64,000 bases of DNA, from assembly GCA_020845755.1 (NCBI GenBank), contig JADLFE010000013.1, positions 62,001-126,000 of the forward strand. The letters run 5' to 3'. The stretch comes from Phycisphaerales bacterium (GTDB taxonomy: Bacteria > Planctomycetota > Phycisphaerae > Phycisphaerales > UBA1924). Shown here piece after piece: positions 24,997-33,979 of this stretch (the stretch's first letter is position 1; every line of letters begins with the position of its first letter). The position numbers and the translations under genes are program-made. Under the pieces are notes generated by a model. That model was not told the origin of the DNA, made no database searches, and worked only from the letters and a program-made list of their open reading frames with translations.

Positions 24997-26883
24997 CTAC
25001 CCGCGTCCATCCAACTCCAGATCGTCCAGAATCGTCGCCGCAAATGCCGCCCCGGCGCTCTCCAGGTACATGTTCCCATTGAAGAAACTCGCCTTCCGTG
25101 CTCCGGCCGGCCACACATAGTGTGCCTGCCCGAACGGCCCCTCGCGCGTCACCCGCTCCAACCTCCCCAGCCACGCGACCGCCTCGTCCCGATGCCCAAA
25201 TCTCGCCAGCACCGACGCCGCCCGCGCCGGCCAGCCGTCATACGACCCCGTCGCCTGGTGGTCCGCCCGGTACGTCTGAAACGAAGGCAGATCCTTCGTC
25301 AGTGCGTTGACATCGCTCTCGGCCAGCGCCCGCAGCCAGTCCGCCGTCTGCAAATCGCGCCGGAAGAACTCCGCCATCCCCGCCCGCACGTCCTCGGGCA
25401 GGTCGCGCGTCATGCACCGCCCGACATACACAAAGTCGAGGATTGTCTTCACAACCCGGCGCGACCCGTCCGGCTGCAGACATGCGAACGCACCGCCCGC
25501 GTACAGCGTCAGCACCTTTCGCGCCAGTTCAGCCGCCTGCCGCTCGTAGCGGATCTCGCCCGTCAGTTCCGCCAGGAACCGCAGCCCGGCGACATTCAGC
25601 GCATTGAACGCCGCGATCGTGTGCTCATACGTGCTCACGCACTCCAAAATGTGCTGGAAGTGCCCATAGTCCGTCAACTCCGGCCGGGCACACGACCGCA
25701 GATACTCCAGGTGTTTCATCGCCCACGCCCGGTCGCCCGTGAGCCGCACATAATCCGCCACCGCGCTCAGAAACGCGCCGGGGTTCACGCCGTACACCAT
25801 CCCCGCGCCGCGCCCGCTCACCGTCTCCACGCCCCAGTGATGGTGCAGGTCCACGCGCATGAACGCTTCCATCTGTGCACGCAGCACCGCCGGATCCAGC
25901 CGCGCCAGCACCGGCGCCTGAAATTCCAATTCCCACAAGAAGCACGTCGTCGGCGCGCCCTCCGGCCCGCCCACCACATACGCCGTCTCCACGGGCCGCG
26001 GCTCTTCATTCCAGATGCACTGACCGCCCGTCGCCACGCCCGCCTTCGCATCCAATGCCGGCAGCACGCGCCGAGTCATCAGCAGCGATAGCACCGACAT
26101 GTCATACAGCCGCTCCAATTTCCCGCGCCTCGCCGGCAAATGCCCCGAGAACACGCGATTGCCCGGCGTAAACGCCGCCTCCCACGTTCGCTCCCAGTGC
26201 GATTTCGCCGATTCCCACGCCGACTCAACCTCGACCGCGTCGCTCGCCCCGCACCCCTGCACGCCGCACCACACGATCTCGTCGCCCGCGCGCACGTCAA
26301 ACGTCGCGACGCCGATCCGGCCTCGCTCGACTGGATCTTCACCATCCAGCCATGAGGACAAATCCGAATACACGCGCCGCTCGCCGCCAACGAGGAACTC
26401 CGCCATGCCGAACGTCTTGGTGTCATCAATCACAAACCGACCATCGGGCGCGACGACGTTCATCATCGGAACGTCCTCGGGCGGCACGTTCCAGTAGTCC
26501 GTGAACCTCCAGACCCGCGGCAATCCGCCGAACGCCAGGTGCACCCGCATCGCGCGCTCAAAGCAAATCCGCCCGATCACCGCCGCCCGCCCCTGCGGCA
26601 TGCGCACCACGCTCCGCACACCCGCGCCGCGCCGTTCGATCTCATACGCCTTCCATCGATACTCGACCTTCCGCGGAAAGCGACGAATCCGCCCGCCCTC
26701 ACTCACATAAAGCAGGGCCGTCGGCGTCGCCATCCCCGTCGGCGCGCACACCCAGTTCTGAATGCCCGAGATATCCCACGCGCATTGCACCACGCCACGA
26801 AAGTTCGTGATCGCTGGCAGGCTGAAATCCTCCTCGCGCGAGGGGCTCAGCCAGTCACTCCCGAGTTGTTCAAGCGTCAGCAT
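24997..26883 (-). CDS. Putative (alpha/alpha)6 glycosidase, family not recognised
   Basis: This 628-residue cytoplasmic-looking protein has an N-terminal beta-rich domain (about residues 1-230) and a C-terminal helical region with paired helices, many aromatic and acidic residues, for example VDLHHHWGVETVSG, YGHFQHILECVSTYEHTI, and TYRADHQATGSYDGWPAR. This organisation is that of six-hairpin glycosidases (GH63/GH65/GH15-like folds). I cannot name the family. ATG 26881-26883 follows CGGAG by about 11 bases; an in-frame TTG at 26904 is less likely. It precedes the PTS genes on the same strand with a 162-base gap, so it may degrade a phosphorylated or imported disaccharide, but this is inferred only from position. 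Confidence 0.65.
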   Translation of the reverse strand: MLTLEQLGSDWLSPSREEDFSLPAITNFRGVVQCAWDISGIQNWVCAPTGMATPTALLYVSEGGRIRRFPRKVEYRWKAYEIERRGAGVRSVVRMPQGRAAVIGRICFERAMRVHLAFGGLPRVWRFTDYWNVPPEDVPMMNVVAPDGRFVIDDTKTFGMAEFLVGGERRVYSDLSSWLDGEDPVERGRIGVATFDVRAGDEIVWCGVQGCGASDAVEVESAWESAKSHWERTWEAAFTPGNRVFSGHLPARRGKLERLYDMSVLSLLMTRRVLPALDAKAGVATGGQCIWNEEPRPVETAYVVGGPEGAPTTCFLWELEFQAPVLARLDPAVLRAQMEAFMRVDLHHHWGVETVSGRGAGMVYGVNPGAFLSAVADYVRLTGDRAWAMKHLEYLRSCARPELTDYGHFQHILECVSTYEHTIAAFNALNVAGLRFLAELTGEIRYERQAAELARKVLTLYAGGAFACLQPDGSRRVVKTILDFVYVGRCMTRDLPEDVRAGMAEFFRRDLQTADWLRALAESDVNALTKDLPSFQTYRADHQATGSYDGWPARAASVLARFGHRDEAVAWLGRLERVTREGPFGQAHYVWPAGARKASFFNGNMYLESAGAAFAATILDDLELDGRG

Positions 26884-26959
26884 GTCGCGAAGGGCTCCGA
26901 TCAAGGCCGTGGGTCCGGTCGATCCGACCGCTCCAGCCTATCACTCCCGCGCGACCCGG

Positions 26960-27958
26960 CTACCTCTTCTCGTCCGCCTTGGACTTCTCAGCCGCCGCCT
27001 TCTCCGCCGCCCGAGACTTCTTCAAGGGCAGGAACTCGTCCTGATACCACTTCCACCACTTGTCCTGGTCCCATCCCATCCCGATGGTCGGCCTGCCGGT
27101 ATATCGTGACGACAAACCCACCAGCGAATTGTGGACCTCCGTGCGATACGTCGTCACGACCGCATCGCTCACGCGCAACAGCACGCCCTCCGTCACCACG
27201 CTCACCTGCGGATCAAACGCCACCGCGCTCTCGCTCACAACCGGTTCCAGATCCGAAATGAACGCGGTCTGCTGCCCGATCAGGATGAAAGCCAGGTCAC
27301 CTTGATTCTGTGCGCTTCCGCCGCCGCCGCTCCCGCCACCAGACCGTCCCAACTGCGCGGTGATCAACCACGGGATCACCTCATACAGGCCAATGTTCCC
27401 GGCCAGGTCAGCGGCCGCAGCGATCTGCTTCTCGTCGCCGCTCTGCAATCCCTTGAGCACCACGAGATTGATCCGATCGGATACGCCGCCGACCTCCGCG
27501 AGACGCCGCTGCAGACGATCCAACGCCGCGGCCTTCATGTGGGTGTCACGATCCGTCATCGCGACCCAGGCCAGCGCCGCATCACCCGAATCACTCTTGG
27601 AATCGCTGAAAATATCCAACACCGCCGTCCGCACGTCGTCCGCGTCGTTCTTGAAGATCTCGATCAGCGACGCGAAAATCGACGGCTCCGTATACGTCCG
27701 CAGTTTCGCAAGCCCTTCCTGGCGAATATCCACACGCTTGATCGTGCCGAAGTGCGCACGCCGGATCTTGCGAAGCTCCTGCTCCATCACGCGGATCTTT
27801 TTCTTCGCCGCGGTATACGCCCGCTGCGCCTCGTCCTGCTGGGCGGTGGGGGCGCTGTCGGGACCGATCGTTTCGATCGGATCGTTCGCCTGCTGTGCCC
27901 GGGCGGGCATCGTCATGGCCGCAATCAGGCAAATCGCAAGCACGGAAACGCGTTGCAT
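26960..27958 (-). CDS. Exported HEAT-like repeat protein, unknown function
   Basis: This 332-residue protein has a signal peptide (SVLAICLIAAMTMPARAQQ, cleavage likely after ARA), a charged helical segment (about residues 40-75), and repeats resembling HEAT motifs (KLRTYTEPSIFASLIEIF, DDVRTAVLDIFSD). A Gly/Ser-rich loop with GGGSGGGGS follows, then a domain ending WDQDKWWKWYQDEFLPLKK. The Trp-rich end recalls planctomycete periplasmic HEAT-repeat proteins. I chose ATG 27956-27958 because GGAG at 27967-27970 lies eight bases upstream. It lies 76 bases upstream of the glycosidase gene start, so shared transcription is possible. Confidence 0.78.
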   Translation of the reverse strand: MQRVSVLAICLIAAMTMPARAQQANDPIETIGPDSAPTAQQDEAQRAYTAAKKKIRVMEQELRKIRRAHFGTIKRVDIRQEGLAKLRTYTEPSIFASLIEIFKNDADDVRTAVLDIFSDSKSDSGDAALAWVAMTDRDTHMKAAALDRLQRRLAEVGGVSDRINLVVLKGLQSGDEKQIAAAADLAGNIGLYEVIPWLITAQLGRSGGGSGGGGSAQNQGDLAFILIGQQTAFISDLEPVVSESAVAFDPQVSVVTEGVLLRVSDAVVTTYRTEVHNSLVGLSSRYTGRPTIGMGWDQDKWWKWYQDEFLPLKKSRAAEKAAAEKSKADEKR

Positions 27959-28271
27959 GGCGTGCACTCCAAAGCAATCCCACCCGCCGCAGACCTTCCG
28001 GGGCGTGTTTGGTTAGACGCTCGGGCGTCCTTCCTGTTCCACCCCGAATCCTATGGGCTTGTCGTCTCAGACGCTCCCGGAGTCCATACAACGGAGCGCC
28101 GCATGCCCGCCGAACCGATCTGTTTTTCGGACGTCGTGCTTGACCCGGGCGATCCGCTCCTGAGCGACGCCTTCCCTGCTGTGCTTTTCTGTGCTTCGGT
28201 GCCTCGGTGGTGATGGATCGCGTCCGTGTCTGCGAGTGCGATCATTCCTGCCATGCGGTTGATCGCCGAAA
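27959..28271. other. 313-base intergenic region with a candidate dispersed repeat
   Basis: No gene is seen here. On the minus strand, positions 28181-28213 read as a CACCACCGAGGCACCGAAG-type sequence followed by CACAGAAAAGCAC. Similar short sequences recur between genes in many unrelated bacterial genomes and give spurious peptides of the form HHRGTEAQ. Only one copy is seen in this window. Confidence 0.4.
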
Positions 28272-29159
28272 TCACTCTCCCGTTCGCAGTGTCGCAGTCG
28301 CGTCTGTCCCCAGCCTCTTGGCCTCGCGTGCCGCCTGGTCGCGCGATTGGAACATCCCCACACGGACCGTGTACAGGATCTTTCCCTTGCTCGATACCTG
28401 CACGATCCGCGGCGTGCCCAGGCTCGTCCCGGCGAGATTTCCGCGCAGCCGATCCGCCGCCGCCTGGGCGCGATCGCGGCTCGAATACGCCCCGACCTGG
28501 ATCGTGTATCGTCCGCCCCCATCCTTTGTCGGCGCTTCCTGCCCAAGCCGCTGATCCAACATGCCCTTCAATTGCGGGTTGCTCGCGGGCACTGCCGCCA
28601 AGCCCGACAGATACGCCTGCTTCGCCTCGTCCTTCCTCCCGAGCGCCGTCAGGCAATCGCCCGCATACATCCACGACGAAGCCGACTCGCTCCCCTTCAG
28701 TTTCCCAGCCGCCGCTAGCAAGTGATCAGCGGCCTGGCGGTGCATTCCCTTTTCCTTCTCGATCATCCCCAGCGTCGAGTTCGCCCAGCCCGACACCGTC
28801 TCATCCGAACTCGCGAGCAGCGGCGAGACCCACCGCTCGGCCTCCGCGTTGCGTCCCAGCCACCGGGCCGAGTCGCCCGCGACCGCCGCTGCCCGGTCAC
28901 GCTTCACGCCCTCGGGCTCGTCGCGATACGCCTTCGACGCAAGATCCAGCGCCTTGCGGAAATCGTTCTTGCGATACGCCTGCATGTAATCCGGCATCGC
29001 CGGAATCCCGTTGTCCGCAGGCTTCTCGCTCGATCCACACCCCGGCATCGCCACGCCCACGATCGTCGCGACCGAAAGCACCAGCACGCCCGCCGCCGGC
29101 GATACCAGCCCGCGGGCTCCCACGACTCCGCCCATCCAACTCGTTCGCGCCTTGCTCAC
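28272..29159 (-). CDS. TPR lipoprotein with C-terminal SPOR domain
   Basis: This 295-residue protein has a hydrophobic N-terminal segment and a weak lipobox (VAMPGCGS). Helical repeats follow (about residues 55-200; YMQAYRKNDFRKALDLASKA). A C-terminal SPOR domain (about 215-290) has two half-repeats: YTIQVGAYSSRDRAQAAADRL and YTVRVGMFQSRDQAAREAKRL. SPOR domains bind denuded peptidoglycan glycans, so an envelope or division-related role is likely. GTG 29157-29159 is supported by AAGGA about seven bases upstream. It diverges from the acyl-CoA synthetase gene with 151 bases between. Confidence 0.87.
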   Translation of the reverse strand: MSKARTSWMGGVVGARGLVSPAAGVLVLSVATIVGVAMPGCGSSEKPADNGIPAMPDYMQAYRKNDFRKALDLASKAYRDEPEGVKRDRAAAVAGDSARWLGRNAEAERWVSPLLASSDETVSGWANSTLGMIEKEKGMHRQAADHLLAAAGKLKGSESASSWMYAGDCLTALGRKDEAKQAYLSGLAAVPASNPQLKGMLDQRLGQEAPTKDGGGRYTIQVGAYSSRDRAQAAADRLRGNLAGTSLGTPRIVQVSSKGKILYTVRVGMFQSRDQAAREAKRLGTDATATLRTGE

Positions 29160-29310
29160 AGTCGAATCCTTCGTTCGGGGCCCAGACCCGCGTCAGGCTC
29201 GCATTCCGTCCACCGTTGAGGCAAGCAAGCCCAAGTCCAAGTAGCATATCGCCCCAGCCGTCGCGACGGGCCCTACTTTCCCCCGCCGCGCGGCATGCAC
29301 GGAGATCCGC

Positions 29311-30780
29311 GTGAGCGTTCATTGGCCCATCATCCGCCGCCTCCTCGCCTCGCCCCTCTCCGTCGCCGTGATCGATGACCGCCGATCCTATCGCGGCATT
29401 GAAATCCTCATCGCCGCCATGAACCTCGCGGCACACCTCCAGTCCAAGTGCCAATCTCCCACCCTCGGTGTCATGCTCCCTACCGGAGGTGGCTTTCCCA
29501 TCGTCGCCCTCGCCGGATGGTTCCTCGGCAAAACCGTCGTTCCCCTCAACTACCTCCTCAAGCAGGAAGAACTCCAGTACGTCATAGACGACTGCGGCAC
29601 AGACACCGTCGTCACCGCCGGGCCCATGCTCGAGTTCACAGGCTTCACGCCCAGCGTGAAGACTCTCATCCGCATCGATCAGATCTCACTCGCCGGCATC
29701 CCCGAATTCACCCGGCCCGCTCTCGCCGACGACGAAGACCTCGCCGTCCTCCTCTACACCTCCGGCACCAGCGGCAAGCCCAAGGGCGTCATGCTCACCC
29801 ACGCCAACCTCTCCGCCAACATGCAGCAGGTTGACGAGTGGGTCCATTTCACCCGCCGCGATGTCATGATGGGCGTCCTCCCGCAGTTTCACAGTTTCGG
29901 CATGACCGTCCTCACGCTCCTGCCCCTGACACTCGGTATCAAGGTCGTCTACGCCCCGCGCTTCGTCCCCCAGCGCATCGTCAAACTCTGCCGCGAACAT
30001 CGCCCCTCCATCCTCGTCGCCATTCCTTCCATGTACACCGCGCTCCTCTCCGTCAAGGACGCGCACCCCGAAGACTTCGCCTCTCTCCGCTACGCCATCT
30101 CCGGCGGCGAGCCCCTCCCCGACTCCACCTTCGAACGCTTCCACGATCGCTTCAAAGTCCGCCTCGCCGAGGGCTACGGCCTGACCGAAACCGCGCCCGC
30201 CACCAACTGGTGCCGCCCCGATGGCTGGCGCCGCCACTCCGTCGGCCCGCCACTCCCGGGCGTCATCGAACGCGTCGTCGATATCAACACCCGCCAAGTC
30301 CTCGGGCCCGATGAAGAAGGCGAGATCCTCATCAAGGGCCCCAACGTCATGCGCGGCTACTACCACCTGCCCGATCAGACCGCCGCCGCCTTCGACGAAC
30401 ACGGCTTCTTCCGCACCGGCGACATCGGCCGCTTCGACACCGATGGCCACCTCTTCATCACCGGCCGTCTCAAGGAAATGCTCATCATCGGCGGCGAAAA
30501 CGTCTTCCCACGCGAGATCGAGGAAGTCCTCAACCAGCACCCCTCCGTCACCGCGTCCGGCGTCATCGGTCGCCAGGACCCGATGCGCGGCGAACTGCCC
30601 ATCGCCTTCGTCGAACTCAAAGAGGACGCCGCGTTCGACGAGAAAGAACTCCAGCGCTGGTGCCGCCAGAAACTCGCCGGCTACAAAGTCCCCGACGAGA
30701 TCAGGCACCTGCCTCAACTCCCCCGCAATCCCACCGGCAAGATCATGCGCCGCGAGTTGAAGAAACTCCTGGACTCTTGA
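29311..30780 (+). CDS. AMP-dependent acyl-CoA synthetase / ligase
   Basis: This 489-residue enzyme activates a carboxylic acid as an acyl-adenylate. YTSGTSGKPKGVMLTH is the P-loop motif, EGYGLTETAP the acyl-adenylate motif, FFRTGDIGRFDTDGHLFITGR the hinge motif, and NPTGKIMRREL the C-terminal Lys motif. Length and sequence fit medium/long-chain fatty acyl-CoA ligases, though the substrate cannot be fixed. GGAG at 29301-29304 supports GTG 29311. It is 79 bases before the transaldolase gene on the same strand; no functional link between the two is evident. Confidence 0.95.
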   Translation: MSVHWPIIRRLLASPLSVAVIDDRRSYRGIEILIAAMNLAAHLQSKCQSPTLGVMLPTGGGFPIVALAGWFLGKTVVPLNYLLKQEELQYVIDDCGTDTVVTAGPMLEFTGFTPSVKTLIRIDQISLAGIPEFTRPALADDEDLAVLLYTSGTSGKPKGVMLTHANLSANMQQVDEWVHFTRRDVMMGVLPQFHSFGMTVLTLLPLTLGIKVVYAPRFVPQRIVKLCREHRPSILVAIPSMYTALLSVKDAHPEDFASLRYAISGGEPLPDSTFERFHDRFKVRLAEGYGLTETAPATNWCRPDGWRRHSVGPPLPGVIERVVDINTRQVLGPDEEGEILIKGPNVMRGYYHLPDQTAAAFDEHGFFRTGDIGRFDTDGHLFITGRLKEMLIIGGENVFPREIEEVLNQHPSVTASGVIGRQDPMRGELPIAFVELKEDAAFDEKELQRWCRQKLAGYKVPDEIRHLPQLPRNPTGKIMRRELKKLLDS

Positions 30781-30859
30781 AACGGACGCCGGACCCGGAT
30801 TCCCGAGCTACCCTGCGCCCTTTCCAAGCCTCATCACGCCGCCACACCGGAGATCACGC

Positions 30860-31507
30860 ATGGAACTGTACATCGACACCGCCAACATCGACGAGATCAA
30901 GCAGGCCGCCGATCTCGGCGTCCTCGACGGGGTCACCACCAACCCAACCCTCATCGCGAAAGAGAAAGTCGATTACGGCCATCGCCTCGCCGAAATCTGC
31001 AAGGTCGTCAAGGGCCCCGTCTCCGCCGAGGTCATCGCAACCGACTTTGCCGGCATGATGAAAGAGGGTCAGGAACGCGCCAAGATCGCCCCCAACATCG
31101 TCGTCAAACTCCCCAGCACGATGGACGGCCTCAAGGCCTGCAAGCACCTCTCCGACCTCGGCATCAAAACCAACATGACGCTCTGCTTCCAGGCCCTGCA
31201 GGCTCTCATGGTCGCCAAGGCCGGCGCGTACCTCGTCAGCCCCTTCATCGGTCGCCTCGACGACATCGGCCAGGAGGGCATGGACATCATCCACCAGATC
31301 CGCACCATCTACGACAACTATGGCCTGCGCACCAAGGTGCTCGCCGCATCCATCCGCCACACCGAGCACATGCTCCGCTGCGCCCTGGCCGGCGCCGATG
31401 TCGCCACCGTCCCCTTCAAGGTCATCATGGACTGCATGAAGCACCCGCTCACCGACATCGGCATCGCCAAGTTCCTCGAAGACTACAAGAAGGCCTTTGG
31501 CGGCTGA
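30860..31507 (+). CDS. fsa: Transaldolase-like fructose-6-phosphate aldolase family protein
   Basis: This 215-residue protein belongs to the small FSA/TalC class. MELYIDTANIDEIKQA and GVTTNPTLIAKE are the opening signatures; the Schiff-base lysine is K83 in VVKLPSTMDG. Length fits the short transaldolase/FSA subfamily rather than the 315-residue classic transaldolase. It moves or forms three-carbon ketose units in the pentose phosphate pathway. Which of the two activities it has cannot be told without the residues that discriminate them. CCGGAG precedes ATG 30860. Confidence 0.92.
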   Translation: MELYIDTANIDEIKQAADLGVLDGVTTNPTLIAKEKVDYGHRLAEICKVVKGPVSAEVIATDFAGMMKEGQERAKIAPNIVVKLPSTMDGLKACKHLSDLGIKTNMTLCFQALQALMVAKAGAYLVSPFIGRLDDIGQEGMDIIHQIRTIYDNYGLRTKVLAASIRHTEHMLRCALAGADVATVPFKVIMDCMKHPLTDIGIAKFLEDYKKAFGG

Positions 31508-31570
31508 GTTTGCCTGTGTCGGTGCCATGCACCCGCGTTGTCCTGCGTAGGTCTATTACTTCTTGGGCGC

Positions 31571-31601
31571 AAAGAAAAGCGGCGGGAGATGATCCCGCCG
31601 C
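31571..31601 (-). terminator. Rho-independent terminator after the DUF3467 gene
   Basis: A perfect 9-bp stem (GCGGCGGGA at 31579-31587, TCCCGCCGC at 31593-31601) with a 5-base loop is followed on the minus strand by TTTTCTTT. It lies 40 bases beyond the stop of the DUF3467 gene, in the convergent gap. Confidence 0.85.
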
Positions 31602-31640
31602 GAGTCATGCTCATGCACGCTGATTGCTCTGTCGGTTGCG

Positions 31641-31976
31641 TCAGTTGGACAGGCGAGGGCCGCCCGCGGGGCGCTGGCCCTGATTCAGGTTGATCTCGCC
31701 GTTGCGCTCTTCATAGGCGCGGATCATCTGGCCGAGGCTGATCGCCAGACGCTTGGCGCCCTGCCAATTCATGATGACGCGGCTGGTCACCGAGAACAGG
31801 ATGGCCGGCTCGTTGTTCTGGCCCTGCATCGGCAGGTTCATGCCGAAGTCCAGCACCACCTCGTCGGGCGTCGTCGACGTGCGGATGGTGTTGGCGTAGG
31901 TGGTGTCCATCTTGGACTCGTCGATGCGAAGCGCGATCTGACGAGATTCCTGTTTATCACCGGCGTTGTCGCTCAT
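31641..31976 (-). CDS. DUF3467 family protein
   Basis: This 111-residue protein has no signal peptide. The core runs YANTIRTSTTPDEVVLDFGM, then FSVTSRVIMNWQGAKRLAISLGQMIRAYEERNG, which matches DUF3467, a small family widespread in bacteria and archaea with no assigned function. I chose ATG 31974-31976 (MSDNAGDKQ) over a longer frame to 32102, which would add 42 residues of low-complexity sequence. It is divergent from the UPF0316 gene. It ends in a strong terminator, so it is probably a single-gene unit. Confidence 0.82.
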   Translation of the reverse strand: MSDNAGDKQESRQIALRIDESKMDTTYANTIRTSTTPDEVVLDFGMNLPMQGQNNEPAILFSVTSRVIMNWQGAKRLAISLGQMIRAYEERNGEINLNQGQRPAGGPRLSN

Positions 31977-32381
31977 ATGGCCCGTCCTTTTCCTGTGTCT
32001 GTCGCCGTCGCGACTCGCCCGACAAGGGTCGTTCGCGTGGGGTCCGGTGGCATCGCCGTCCGGCAACCCGCGGCCTTGAATCCATATCTGCCCCGGCGGC
32101 ACGCCGCGGGGGACAAGAGTCTACTCCCATCCCCCCGCCGGTCCAGCCCGCGCCACGTCCGCACCACCCCGCGGGTCCCATGGTGATTCGCCCGATCTTG
32201 CCTCGGGTTCCCACGCCGACCCCGATTGTGTCCACGCACCCGCGATGAATGCCCCGGGTCTTCGGTCTGGCCGACATCCCGATCCAAAGTCAGTGGGACA
32301 TTCTGGCTACCATCGCCCTCACAGGATCCCGACGGCCCGCCACCCGCCCACGTGCAATCCTTGTAAGTCATCCTCAACGCC
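31977..32381. other. 405-base divergent intergenic region
   Basis: This GC-rich stretch separates the minus-strand DUF3467 gene from the plus-strand UPF0316 gene. No open frame with a plausible ribosome binding site, no tRNA and no strong hairpin is seen. It presumably holds both promoters, but no convincing -35/-10 pair was found. Confidence 0.4.
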
Positions 32382-32933
32382 ATGCCAGACGTCATGCCCT
32401 GGTACATCCCGCTGGTGATCTTCTTCGCCCGCATCGGCGACGTATCGATCGGCACCATCCGAACGATCATGATGATCAACGGCAGCCGCCTGGGCTCAGC
32501 CATCCTCGGCGCTCTGGAGGTCACTATCTGGGTGCTGGCGGTGGGTGGCGTGCTCAAATACCTTCCCAATCCCTGGGCCGTCCTTGGGTACGCCGCCGGC
32601 TTCGGCACCGGCGTCTTCGTGGGCATGTCGATCGAAGACCGCCTGGCCATGGGCTTCCGCCTTGTCCGCGTCATCAGCACCTCGCGCGACATGGACGTCG
32701 CCGGCGTCCTCCGCGAACACGGCTACGGCGTCACGCGCTTCGATGGCGTCGGCCGCGATGGCCCGGTCACCGAGTCCTTCATCGTCATCCGGCGCAAATC
32801 CCTACGACAACTCCGCGACCTCGTCGCTCGAATCGCCCCAGACTCCTTTGTCACCGTCGAACGAATGGACCATCCCGTCGGCGGGGTGATGCACAAGCAC
32901 GCCGGCGAGCGATCGGAAAAGACGGAGCGCTAG
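32382..32933 (+). CDS. UPF0316 / DUF2179 membrane protein
   Basis: This 183-residue protein has three membrane segments (about residues 6-25, 38-60, 65-85) and a C-terminal soluble DUF2179-type domain (RVISTSRDMDVAGVLREHGYGVTRFDG, then ESFIVIRRKSLRQLRDLVARI). The opening WYIPLVIFFARIGDVSIGTIRTI is typical of the UPF0316 family. Members are uncharacterised; the soluble part resembles small-ligand-binding domains. It is followed 21 bases later by the amidase gene on the same strand, suggesting an operon. Confidence 0.9.
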   Translation: MPDVMPWYIPLVIFFARIGDVSIGTIRTIMMINGSRLGSAILGALEVTIWVLAVGGVLKYLPNPWAVLGYAAGFGTGVFVGMSIEDRLAMGFRLVRVISTSRDMDVAGVLREHGYGVTRFDGVGRDGPVTESFIVIRRKSLRQLRDLVARIAPDSFVTVERMDHPVGGVMHKHAGERSEKTER

Positions 32934-32954
32934 CGGCGCTCGCGAGATCGATCA

Positions 32955-33956
32955 ATGCCACTTCCGAAACTCATCCTCGCCATGGCTCTCCTTTCGATCG
33001 TGGCAACGACGCTTTCTGCCTGCACGTCGGCGACCAAGCCCGGCGATGTCGCCCGGCGACGAGGCGACGAGATCATGGTCTGCGGCACGCTCGTCCACAC
33101 CGACGCGCCCGTTGTCCTCTGGACCGATCCGGGCGGCTACGACGCCTATCGCGTCGAAAAGCGCTTCGCACCCCTTGATCTATCCGACTGGGATCATTCA
33201 AAGGGTGGCCTCGATACTCCGAATCGTTACGGCATCCGCGGGCCGGGATTGATGCCGCCACTGGTCGATTCCGTCCGCGGCGGCGGCTGGACCCTTGACC
33301 AACTCCGAGATGTTGTCGATCAGTTTGTTCTTCATTACGACGTCTGCGGCACCAGCCGAACCTGCTTCCGCGTTCTTCAGGACCAGCGCGGCCTGTCGGT
33401 CCACTTCCTCCTCGATCTCGACGGCACGATCTACCAGTGCCTCGACGTCAAGGAACGCGCCTGGCACGCGACCATCGCCAACGACCGCTCGATCGGAATC
33501 GAAATCGCCAACATCGGCGCTTATCCGCCCGACAAGGCCGCGCTTCTCGATCACTGGTACGCCGCGGACTCATCCGGCACGCGTGTCACGCTCCCCGATT
33601 CGCTGGGCGACGGCGGAGTCCGCACACCGAACTTTGTCGCGCGCCCGGCCCGCTCCGATCGCATCACCGGAGCGATCAACGGGCAGCCGCTCGTCATGTA
33701 CGACCTCACGCCGCAGCAGTATGAATCGCTCGCCAGGCTCACCGCGGCGTTGTGCAGGACGTTCCCGAACCTGAGCCCCGACGCACCACGCGACTCAAGC
33801 GGTCAAATTCTTGCCCGCACGCTTAAGCCCGGCGAGTTCGCCTCCTTTCGCGGTGTGCTCGGGCATTTTCACGTGCAGGACAACAAGGCCGACCCCGGCC
33901 CGGCCTTTGACTGGGAGCGGCTCTTGACGCAAACCCGCCGCGAAATGGGGCGATAG
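32955..33956 (+). CDS. N-acetylmuramoyl-L-alanine amidase-type lipoprotein
   Basis: This 333-residue protein starts with a lipoprotein signal (TTLSAC, lipidation at Cys 23). The amidase_2 (T4 lysozyme-like NlpC-independent) domain spans about residues 110-310: FVLHYD holds the first zinc histidine, SVHFLLDLDGTIYQCLDV the central strand, and RAWHATIANDRSIGIEIANIG the second histidine. It should cleave the peptide-glycan bond of peptidoglycan in the periplasm, in recycling or remodelling. The third zinc ligand is likely near the end (GHFHVQDNKADPGPAFDW). No peptidoglycan-binding domain is seen. Confidence 0.9.
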   Translation: MPLPKLILAMALLSIVATTLSACTSATKPGDVARRRGDEIMVCGTLVHTDAPVVLWTDPGGYDAYRVEKRFAPLDLSDWDHSKGGLDTPNRYGIRGPGLMPPLVDSVRGGGWTLDQLRDVVDQFVLHYDVCGTSRTCFRVLQDQRGLSVHFLLDLDGTIYQCLDVKERAWHATIANDRSIGIEIANIGAYPPDKAALLDHWYAADSSGTRVTLPDSLGDGGVRTPNFVARPARSDRITGAINGQPLVMYDLTPQQYESLARLTAALCRTFPNLSPDAPRDSSGQILARTLKPGEFASFRGVLGHFHVQDNKADPGPAFDWERLLTQTRREMGR

Positions 33957-33979
33957 GGCGTCCGCCTACGATTCACTCC

